This document shows, piece by piece, positions 20,779 to 28,351 of a stretch of 64,000 nucleotides of DNA (position 1 is the first letter of the stretch; each line of letters begins with the position of its first letter). The notes beneath the pieces are model-generated. The model did no database searches. It worked only from the letters and a program-made list of their open reading frames with translations, and had not been told where the DNA came from. Position numbers and translations under genes: made by a program. Source of the DNA: an uncultured Lachnospiraceae bacterium (GTDB lineage: Bacteria > Bacillota > Clostridia > Lachnospirales > Lachnospiraceae); assembly GCA_947628955.1 (NCBI GenBank), contig CANRBX010000003.1, positions 1 to 64,000 on the forward strand. Reading direction: 5' to 3'.

Positions 20779-20891
20779 GATCCGCGCGGCCCGGTGAAGA
20801 CGGGCGCGGGCGGGAAAGCGGCGGACATGGCCTGCGGAGCCGGATTCTGTCGAGATTGGCAGATTGCATAACGGGCGGAAGCGGAAACTTT

Positions 20892-20934
20892 GTTCAAAAC
20901 GTCCTTTGATTTTGAACGGACAATTTGTTACAAT
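20892..20934 (+). promoter_or_regulatory. Sigma-A-like promoter of carD with inverted repeat over the -35
   Basis: TTGATT (20906) - 17 bp - TACAAT (20929); GTTCAAAA(20892)/TTTTGAAC(20910) inverted repeat. Confidence 0.6.
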
Positions 20935-21025
20935 ATTTAAAAAGGGATCATTGTAGCTTTGAGGATACTGGACAGATGCCGGTTTTTATTCGGGTACGGC
21001 AGCAGGATCAAAGGAGGTTCGGAAA

Positions 21026-21529
21026 ATGTATCGGATTGGAGAACAGATTGTCTATGGCACGACAGGTGTGTGCCGCGTGGAGGCCATCGGCCCTCTGGAT
21101 ATGCAGGGCGTCAGAAAGGATGTAGATTACTATACACTGTCTCCGGTCTATCAGGGCGGCAGGATTTTTGCTCCGGTAGATACTTCTGTCTATACGCGTC
21201 CGGTGATGACGAGGGAGGAGGCGCTGGCGCTGATCGACCAGATCCCTGAGATCGACGGGGAGGTCTGCGAGAACAACAATCCGCGTCTGCTCAACGAGCA
21301 CTATCAGGGTTATCTGAACAGCGGAAACTGTGTGGATCTGGTGCGGGTGGTCCGGGCCGTGTATATCAAAAAGAAACGCGCCGCCGCAAGAGGACGCCGC
21401 CTGAGCCAGGTGGATGAGCGCTGCATGAAGCGCGCCGAGGAGATGCTCCACAATGAGCTGGCTTCCGCTCTGGGGATCGCGCCCGGAGAGGTGAAAAACT
21501 ATATCACCGGAATACTGGAAAAAGAATAA
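21026..21529 (+). CDS. CarD family transcriptional regulator
   Basis: MYRIGEQIVYGTTGVCRVEAI N-terminal CarD_CdnL_TRCF domain. Confidence 0.88.
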   Translation: MYRIGEQIVYGTTGVCRVEAIGPLDMQGVRKDVDYYTLSPVYQGGRIFAPVDTSVYTRPVMTREEALALIDQIPEIDGEVCENNNPRLLNEHYQGYLNSGNCVDLVRVVRAVYIKKKRAAARGRRLSQVDERCMKRAEEMLHNELASALGIAPGEVKNYITGILEKE

Positions 21530-21539
21530 CATCTGTTTC

Positions 21540-22535
21540 TCAGCGGGTGAAGATCAGTTCGATCCCGAACCCGCTCTCGCAGGGGATCTGCTCTTTCAGG
21601 CGCACCCCGACGCACAGCTTCTGACCATATTTGCTGACAAGATACAGGCCCATCCCGGTGGCCTTCCGGCTGCCGGGACGGCTGCCCGTGAAGCCCTTGT
21701 CAAAGAGAAAAGGCGTGTCCTCCGGCGGCACGCTTTTGCCGTTATTGCAGATATCCAGATGAATTTCGTCCCCTTCCTGCCGGATGCCGACCGCTATTTT
21801 TCCTTTTTCACTGTCCGCGTATTTTACGGCATTGCTGAAAAGCTGAGAGATCATGAACAGAACAATCCTCCGGTCAGAATCCACTTCGGCCGGCTTCAGG
21901 GCCAGTACTGCCGATATGTGCTGTTCCTCCAGAAAAGGCCGGTACTCCGAAAGCGCCTCCGCGGCGCACTCATCCAGGCGGAAGCGGGAGAGCTGTATGT
22001 CCGGATGATCCGCCTGCAGCCGCGCATAGTACAGGATCCGCTCGATATCTTCATGCAGCTGGTGCTGTGCGTACTGCAGCCGCGTGTACACGTAGGGCGG
22101 CATCTCGTCCCTGTGGTTGTCCAGGATCATCGTGGAGAGCGCGAGCGGTGTTTTCGCCTCATGCACCCACGCCTCGATATAGTCGTGGTATTCGTTTGTC
22201 TCGGCGAGCTTTTCACTGATCTGCGCCTGCAGCGAAAAAATCTGTGCGCAGAGCATATCTGCCGCCCGGCTGCCTGAAAAGTGTGCAGGGAGCTCCGCGC
22301 CCGTCTGTTCCTTCGAAAGCTCCAGAAAGTGCAGGAGGGCGTCTTCCTCTTTTTTTCGGATGTGAATCTCCGCGCCGATGCCGGCCGCCAGTGAGACGGC
22401 CGTGAACAGGCCGAGGAACAGCAGCATATAGCGGAAGGCCGCGGGGCGCAGAAGCCATGTCGCAAAGAGAAATACCGCGTCTGTCAGCAGAAACAGAAGA
22501 AGCCAGTGCAGGGAACGCCTGATAAAAAGCTTCAT
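21540..22535 (-). CDS. Sensor histidine kinase, BceS-like (intramembrane-sensing)
   Basis: Two N-terminal TM, short sensor, YIEAWVHEAKTPLALS H-box; operon with ABC genes. Confidence 0.88.
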   Translation of the reverse strand: MKLFIRRSLHWLLLFLLTDAVFLFATWLLRPAAFRYMLLFLGLFTAVSLAAGIGAEIHIRKKEEDALLHFLELSKEQTGAELPAHFSGSRAADMLCAQIFSLQAQISEKLAETNEYHDYIEAWVHEAKTPLALSTMILDNHRDEMPPYVYTRLQYAQHQLHEDIERILYYARLQADHPDIQLSRFRLDECAAEALSEYRPFLEEQHISAVLALKPAEVDSDRRIVLFMISQLFSNAVKYADSEKGKIAVGIRQEGDEIHLDICNNGKSVPPEDTPFLFDKGFTGSRPGSRKATGMGLYLVSKYGQKLCVGVRLKEQIPCESGFGIELIFTR

Positions 22536-23206
22536 AAGTCAGCCACCTCTAATATATATCCCTTTCCTCTGATATTTTTCACAGCATCTCCCAGGCCGAT
22601 CCCGGCCAGGTTCTTCCGCAGACGGCTCATATTGACCTGAAGAATGTTCTCATCCACGAACTCGTCCGTCCCCCAGACGGCGGAAAACAGCTCCCCTCTT
22701 CCCACGGTGTCCGGACAGCGCTCCATCAGAAACCTCAGGATTTTTCCCTCTGTCTCGGGGAGCAGCAGCACGCGGCCGCGCCAGGTCAGCTTGTAGGTAT
22801 CCGTATCCAGTGTCAGAGGGCCGGCGGAGAGAAGCGAGCGCAGCCTTTGCCATGTCTGCAGAAGGCGCGCCGCCCTTGCCAGAAGCCGGTCCGGATGGCA
22901 CGGCTTTGCAAGAAAATCATCGGCCCCCAGCCCCAGGGCGGTCAGCTCGTCGGCGAGGGTGTCCCGCGCGGTCAGGATCAGGATCGGAAAGGAGGACTTC
23001 GCCTTCAGGCTTCTGCACAGATCATAGCCGGATTTTCCCGGCAGATTTACATCAAGCACGACAAGATCCGGCCGCAGCGCCGCGATCTCCGCCTCCACTG
23101 TTTCAAAGGAAGCGGGGGCCGCAGCGTCATAGCCGGCTTTTTCAAAGGTGTGGAGCAGTTCCTCCCGCAGGTAGCGGTCGTCCTCCACGATCACGATCCG
23201 GGACAT
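22532..23206 (-). CDS. OmpR-family response regulator, BceR-like
   Basis: MSRIVIVEDDRYLREELL, LDVNLPGKSGYDLCR, C-terminal winged helix. Confidence 0.92.
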   Translation of the reverse strand: MSRIVIVEDDRYLREELLHTFEKAGYDAAAPASFETVEAEIAALRPDLVVLDVNLPGKSGYDLCRSLKAKSSFPILILTARDTLADELTALGLGADDFLAKPCHPDRLLARAARLLQTWQRLRSLLSAGPLTLDTDTYKLTWRGRVLLLPETEGKILRFLMERCPDTVGRGELFSAVWGTDEFVDENILQVNMSRLRKNLAGIGLGDAVKNIRGKGYILEVADL

Positions 23207-23210
23207 AGGA

Positions 23211-25250
23211 TCACCTCCGCTCGGACCGGCTGATCTCCCGGCCGGCTGTCTGCTTTACAATATGGATATAGAGCGCCTCCAGCCCGGCGAAGGAGATCAG
23301 AGCCAGTGCGGAGAGCGCCGCCGTCTTCCGGACGGAAACGCCGACCGGCAGCCGGGCAAAGCTGGTAAACATTGTGACGATCGCCGCCGCGCCGCTGGCC
23401 AGTGCGGTGGCCAGCACCAGAGCGAAATAAAGGTCAATCTGCTTCTTCACAGAGCGGTGCATGGAATCCCTGTCAGCGCCCAGCATGGACAGGATCTCAT
23501 AGCGGTGCCTGGTCCGGCGCTGGCTGATCAGATATTTCAGCCCGATCACCGTGTTTGCGATCAGCCAGAACAGCGCGCCGAGGTAGATCGTGAGGTAGCA
23601 CGACGCGACCGTATAGAAGAGATTTCTGCCGATCCCTCCGAGATAGCTGTCGTACTCGATGCCGGTGTCCGAAAGCAGCGCGTCCATTTTCCGGACCGCC
23701 TGCATCAGACCCGTTTCTTCCACCACATCGCCGCGCAGCCGCACATTCCGGCAGTATGGTTCCGGGTTTTTGGCGAGCTTCGCGTAGAGCTCATCCGGCA
23801 CGATCCACCCAAGGTAAAGAGTGATGGCCTGGTCGGCCACGATGTTGTCGTAAAAGAGGGCGGGAAGGAGCTCATAATCGCTTCCGTCTATGCCGACGCT
23901 CACATGCTGTGACAGCGCCTCCTGAAGCATGGAGCCGAAGTCACCGTCGTTTGCCATGGAAGAGTAGAGCGCTGCCTTTCCTCCGGACAGGTCGAGCCGC
24001 TCCCGGCCCAGACTCTCCAGGATGCTGTTGTACGAGCTCTCTGCGATCACGTATTCCAGTCCGCGGTCCTGAACATTCTCGAGGATGTTCTGTGCTCCGC
24101 TGACGCCGGAGAGCGCGGCCTCCAGCGCGGAGGTGTCATAAATATGTTCCCGGCCTTCGGAAAAACTGCCGCGGCTGTTTCCTGTGTGGGACAGATACAG
24201 GGGATAGCTTTCCCCGGTCATTTCCCGGATCTCCTGCCGCTCGAGAACGGCGTCAATCTGGGCCTCTTCTCCGAAGAGCGAAAAATCAGCGCTGCGGCTG
24301 CTGACAGAGCTGCCGAGCCCCATGGCGATGCCGAAGGAAATGCAGGCGAGCGCCATCATCAGCAGCAGAGAGGACACGGCGAGCGATCTGTGCTGGGAGA
24401 GGACATTTTCCTGTACCTGCCTTGCGGTAAAGGTCCGGAGCCCGGCCTTCGAACGTCCCCCGTTTCGGATGCGCCGCCCGAGAAATCCGCCCAGTCCGCG
24501 GTACAGAAGAAAGGTGCCGGCAATCCCCAGGACGACGACGGCAAGCATGACGGAAAAATGCAGTGTCCGCAGGCGGAAGATGCCGAGATAATATGCGAGG
24601 AGCAGAAATCCGGCTCCCAGGCACAGGAAAAGCATGCTTCCGGGGACGGAGGGGACGGCCTGCCTTCCGGTGTCGCCGCCGCGGAAAAAATCCGCAGGCT
24701 CTGTCCGGCCAAGCCCGATACAGATGATCAGCATGGACAAAAGCTGAACGAAGACGAAGCCGCACACCGTCCACAGCACCGCATTCAGAGAAAAGGAAAA
24801 ACGGTGCCCGATGATCCCCAGTCCCGCGATTTTCGCCGTGGCGAGGCTGATCCCCTCTGTCAGCAGGAGCGCCGTGGGAAGGCCTGCGAGCAGAGAGAGC
24901 ATGCTGCTCCACAGTGTTTCGGCGAACAGCAGGGCGAACAGGCGGCCCTTTTTCATCCCAAGGATCAGGTACAGCCCAAGCTCCCGCCTGCGGCTGTCTG
25001 TCTGGTACCGGCAGGCAAAGTAGACGAGGAAAAAGACAAAGAACAAAGAGACGGCATATACAATGGGAAGCATTCCCAGAAGCTTTGCCACAGCGTCGCT
25101 TTCTATTGTGGAGAGGAACTGCACGACGTCTTGCCCGCCGAGGGAGAGCAGGGTATAAAAGGCTATGATCGCGATGACGAGAGAGCCGAAAAACAGGCCG
25201 TTCCCCCTCCGGTTTCTGGCGGCATTCTGCCGTATCTGCTTAAAGTACAT
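23211..25250 (-). CDS. FtsX-family ABC permease, BceB-like
   Basis: 10-TM FtsX organization with large extracellular loop; adjacent to ATPase and TCS. Confidence 0.9.
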   Translation of the reverse strand: MYFKQIRQNAARNRRGNGLFFGSLVIAIIAFYTLLSLGGQDVVQFLSTIESDAVAKLLGMLPIVYAVSLFFVFFLVYFACRYQTDSRRRELGLYLILGMKKGRLFALLFAETLWSSMLSLLAGLPTALLLTEGISLATAKIAGLGIIGHRFSFSLNAVLWTVCGFVFVQLLSMLIICIGLGRTEPADFFRGGDTGRQAVPSVPGSMLFLCLGAGFLLLAYYLGIFRLRTLHFSVMLAVVVLGIAGTFLLYRGLGGFLGRRIRNGGRSKAGLRTFTARQVQENVLSQHRSLAVSSLLLMMALACISFGIAMGLGSSVSSRSADFSLFGEEAQIDAVLERQEIREMTGESYPLYLSHTGNSRGSFSEGREHIYDTSALEAALSGVSGAQNILENVQDRGLEYVIAESSYNSILESLGRERLDLSGGKAALYSSMANDGDFGSMLQEALSQHVSVGIDGSDYELLPALFYDNIVADQAITLYLGWIVPDELYAKLAKNPEPYCRNVRLRGDVVEETGLMQAVRKMDALLSDTGIEYDSYLGGIGRNLFYTVASCYLTIYLGALFWLIANTVIGLKYLISQRRTRHRYEILSMLGADRDSMHRSVKKQIDLYFALVLATALASGAAAIVTMFTSFARLPVGVSVRKTAALSALALISFAGLEALYIHIVKQTAGREISRSERR

Positions 25251-26022
25251 TGGCGCTTCCTCCTCCCAGCTGTGCCAGCACAGTCACAATACGCTCATAA
25301 AATGCCTGCCTCGGTTCACTCTGTACGTTCCGGCGCAGCTCGTGGAAAAGCTGCCCGTCCTGGATGAAGAGGATCCGCGAGCAGTAGCTTGCGGCGCCGG
25401 GGTCATGGGTCACCATCATGATGGTCTTATTCTGCGTGCGGTTCACGTCCGACAATTTATCGAGCAGCGTTCTGGAGTTTTTGCTGTCCAGGGCCCCGGT
25501 TGGCTCGTCGGCCAGCAGAATGGCCGGATCGGAGACCAGCGCCCGCGCCGCCGCCACCCGCTGCTTCTGGCCGCCGGAGATCTCGGACGGAAACTTATCC
25601 AGCACCTGGGAGATGTCCAGCATGTCGGAGACCGCCCGGATCTTCTTCTCTGCCTGCCCCTGCGCCATGCCGTGCAGCGAGAGGGGGAGCGCGATGTTCT
25701 CCCCTGCCGTCAGGTTGTCCAGAAGCTCAAACTCCTGAAACAGGTATCCGATTTCCCGGCCCCGGTAATCGGCCAGCCTTGCGCCGCGGAAGCCGGAGAT
25801 GTCCTGGCCCCTGAGGATGATCTTTCCCGAGGTGGGCCTGAGCATCGTGGCGATGCAGTTCAGCAGCGTGGTTTTTCCGGAGCCGCTGGCGCCCATGATC
25901 CCCAGGAACTCCCCCTCCAGCACCCGGAAGGAAATGTTTTTCAGGGCCTCTGTCTGATTAGCGCCCCTGCCGTAGGTTTTTGTCAGGTTTTCCACCTGCA
26001 GAATGTCTGTTCTGGTATTCAT
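25240..26022 (-). CDS. ABC transporter ATP-binding protein, BceA-like
   Basis: GASGSGKTTLLN, SGGQKQRVAAARAL, LLADEPTGALDS. Confidence 0.95.
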   Translation of the reverse strand: MNTRTDILQVENLTKTYGRGANQTEALKNISFRVLEGEFLGIMGASGSGKTTLLNCIATMLRPTSGKIILRGQDISGFRGARLADYRGREIGYLFQEFELLDNLTAGENIALPLSLHGMAQGQAEKKIRAVSDMLDISQVLDKFPSEISGGQKQRVAAARALVSDPAILLADEPTGALDSKNSRTLLDKLSDVNRTQNKTIMMVTHDPGAASYCSRILFIQDGQLFHELRRNVQSEPRQAFYERIVTVLAQLGGGSANVL

Positions 26023-26078
26023 AAAGGGTTCCTCCTTCTCTGTACTGCCATCTTACCAGAAGAAAGCGGAGCCCGCCA

Positions 26079-26095
26079 CTTACAGATGCTGTAAG
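26079..26095. promoter_or_regulatory. Candidate operator upstream of bceA-like gene
   Basis: CTTACA-GATGC-TGTAAG palindrome; direct repeats AGGTTTCCGTCAGGTATCTG at 26094 and 26139, and 13-bp GCCAGCTAATACT x2 at 26161-26186. Confidence 0.45.
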
Positions 26096-26251
26096 GTTTC
26101 CGTCAGGTATCTGAATCTGCGATAAAGATCTGCGGCAGAGGTTTCCGTCAGGTATCTGCCGCCAGCTAATACTGCCAGCTAATACTATAACATACAGCCG
26201 GGCAGATTGTGAGAAAATATCTTAACTTCTCCGCGGTTTTATGGTAGGATA

Positions 26252-26308
26252 GTTACTGTTCAGACCAGGCCGAAGCACTTGCTGCTGAGGCTGTAAGAAA
26301 GTGATTCA
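26252..26308 (+). repeat. 57-bp dispersed intergenic repeat, copy 2
   Basis: GTTACTGTTCAGACCAGGCCGAAGCACTTGCTGCTGAGGCTGTAAGAAAGTGATTCA. Confidence 0.9.
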
Positions 26309-26384
26309 AGAGGATAGGGTGCATGAGGCGCTGGCGCAGCTTTTGACGAACATGTAGCCGAATGAAAAGAACCGTGAAAAAACA

Positions 26385-26468
26385 GAACAGAAGTTCGAAA
26401 AAGTGCTTGCAAAATCCCAGGAGATGTAGTAGAATGCATGTCAGAACAAATGTTCAGAACATATATTC
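26385..26468 (+). promoter_or_regulatory. Sigma-A promoter flanked by three LexA/Din-box-like palindromes
   Basis: GAACAGAAGTTC (26385), TTGCAA (26407)-17-TAGAAT (26430), GAACAAATGTTC (26444), GAACATATATTC (26457). Confidence 0.75.
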
Positions 26469-26500
26469 GATTATATGAGGGGATTCAGGGGAGCACGGAT

Positions 26501-27067
26501 ATGGAGAACACGGGGAGATTCAGAGGGGAAATCAAAGAGGAAACCAAAGGGAAATTCAGAACAGAGAACGAGAGAGACGCCAAAGACAGCCGGAACTGCG
26601 GCCGGCGGGACAGCTGTGATCCGGTATACCGCGAGCTGACGCGGGACAGCTGCGATCCGATATACCGGGAGCTTACGAGGGACGGACGGAGATTCTGCGC
26701 GGCGGCAGCGCTTCTGGAAGAGCTGCTTGTCCTCGCGGTGTTCGGGATAAGGATCAGCACATCCCCGGCGCCGGTGCTGGCATTTCTGTGGGTATTGTTT
26801 GCAATCCTGACGGCGGCGGCGCTGATCGGGGCCAGCCATCTGGCAGAGCTGTTCGGGCGCTTCAGGACGGCGGCGCGCTGTGTGAAAGCGTACGGCTGTG
26901 CGGGAGCGAACGGGCAGAGAGCCGCAGCGGCAGACAGGCAAAGGGCCGCGGGAGCAGACATGCAGAGAGCTGCAGGGGCAGACCGGCAGAGGACTGTGGC
27001 GGAGGACAGGAGAAGAACTGCGGCGGCAGACAGGCAGGATCGCGTCCCGGAGAGGGCGGCGGCCTGA
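26501..27067 (+). CDS. Uncharacterized membrane protein with repetitive N- and C-terminal segments (putatively SOS-regulated)
   Basis: GGGGAG RBS 7 nt upstream of ATG 26501; hydrophobic core LLVLAVFGIRIS..APVLAFLWVLFAILTAAALIGA; 8-aa repeats at C-terminus. Confidence 0.6.
   Translation: MENTGRFRGEIKEETKGKFRTENERDAKDSRNCGRRDSCDPVYRELTRDSCDPIYRELTRDGRRFCAAAALLEELLVLAVFGIRISTSPAPVLAFLWVLFAILTAAALIGASHLAELFGRFRTAARCVKAYGCAGANGQRAAAADRQRAAGADMQRAAGADRQRTVAEDRRRTAAADRQDRVPERAAA
26918..27037 (+). repeat. In-frame 24-bp (8-aa) repeats x5, RAAxADRQ-like
   Basis: RAAAADRQ RAAGADMQ RAAGADRQ RTVAEDRR RTAAADRQ. Confidence 0.85.
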
Positions 27068-27176
27068 CGCATGTTTTTCATATTCATCTGCCTTTAAATC
27101 ATCTAATAGATAAGAGCGTATGGGGCAGCACGGAAAAGACTGACAGCAGATAATGAATGGGAGAGCTTGAGACAGC

Positions 27177-27959
27177 ATGGAAAATACGGAGAAGAAAGCA
27201 GAAGAACAAAAAGAAAAGCAAAAAGAAAAGCAAAAAGAAAAGCAAAAAGAAAAGCAAAAAGAAAAGCAAAAAGAAAAGCAAATAAAAGACTGCGGAAGGG
27301 AAAGGCCGTATGACGCGGTCATTTTTGACCTGGACGGAACCCTGCTGGACACCCTTGCGGATCTTGCCGCCAGTGTGAACGCGGCGATGAGGCAGTTCGG
27401 CCTGCCGGAGCGCACGCCGGATGAGGTGCGGGCGTTTGTCGGGAACGGGATCCGAAAGCTGATACAGAGAGCGGTGCCGGGCGGAGAGTCGCATCCGGAG
27501 TTTGAGAGGATCCTGGATTTCTTCCGGGAACATTACGGAGAGCACTGCATGGATGAGACCGAGGCGTATCCCGGGATCCTCTCTCTGCTGGACTGGCTGA
27601 AGAGGACGGACATACACGCGGCGATCGTATCCAACAAGGCGGACTTTGCGGTGAAGAAGCTGCGGGACGTCTACTTTAAAGAGCTTGTGGAGGCCGCCAT
27701 CGGCGAGCGGGAGGGCGTCCGGAAAAAGCCGGAGCCGGATTCTGTGCTTCAGGCGCTTGCAGAGCTCGGCGTGGAGTGCGGGCGCGCCGTCTATGTCGGG
27801 GACTCGGATGTTGACCTGCAGACCGCCAGGAATGCGGGGCTCGACTGCATCCTGGTCTCCTGGGGGTTCCGCAGCCGGGACTTCCTGCTCGCGGCGGGGG
27901 CCGTGCCCGGACAGATCGTCGCCAGCGTAAGGGAGCTGAAAACCCTCCTGGAGAGATAA
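27177..27959 (+). CDS. HAD family hydrolase, phosphoglycolate phosphatase-like, with lysine-rich N-terminal repeat
   Basis: FDLDGTLLDT, VSNK, KPEPD, VGDSDVD HAD motifs. Confidence 0.88.
   Translation: MENTEKKAEEQKEKQKEKQKEKQKEKQKEKQKEKQIKDCGRERPYDAVIFDLDGTLLDTLADLAASVNAAMRQFGLPERTPDEVRAFVGNGIRKLIQRAVPGGESHPEFERILDFFREHYGEHCMDETEAYPGILSLLDWLKRTDIHAAIVSNKADFAVKKLRDVYFKELVEAAIGEREGVRKKPEPDSVLQALAELGVECGRAVYVGDSDVDLQTARNAGLDCILVSWGFRSRDFLLAAGAVPGQIVASVRELKTLLER
27210..27281 (+). repeat. 12-bp microsatellite (KEKQ) x6, in frame
   Basis: aaagaaaagcaa-type unit repeated six times. Confidence 0.97.
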
Positions 27960-28100
27960 ACAGCAGAAGAGATATGTGCATATTTCATAAAAATGAAAAC
28001 AAAAATTGTGCATTTCTTATAAAACGGCTGAATTTATAAAAAGTTTATTATTTTGGTTGACCGTCGTGGAATTTGGGTGTAGACTACGTACTGTCAGGCA

Positions 28101-28131
28101 AGGGCGCTGTGGATTACCGCAGCGCCCTTTT
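28101..28131 (+). terminator. Rho-independent terminator between HAD gene and amt
   Basis: GGGCGCTGTGG-ATTA-CCGCAGCGCCC-TTTT. Confidence 0.85.
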
Positions 28132-28351
28132 CACGTGCAGAGGATTTCATTCGTCCTCCCGCAGCGTGGATTCGCGGAGCGGGTCTCCGCGGGGCAGATA
28201 CTGCAAAACTCTTGACAGGCCGGCCAAGTCTCCAGCAGCTTTGCATATCACAGATCTTTTGCAGACGGCATCCGAAACGTGCTGTGTTTGTCTCCGCAGG
28301 CGTTTTTGCCGGGGCAGCGGGCTCTGTGATCGTCTGAAATCAGGAGGAGGT

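Noticed and set aside
28102-28131. ANTAR-type tandem hexaloop target upstream of amt
   Set aside because: The terminator hairpin loop does not clearly give the conserved A1/G4 hexaloop, and I could not find a second matching hexaloop stem.
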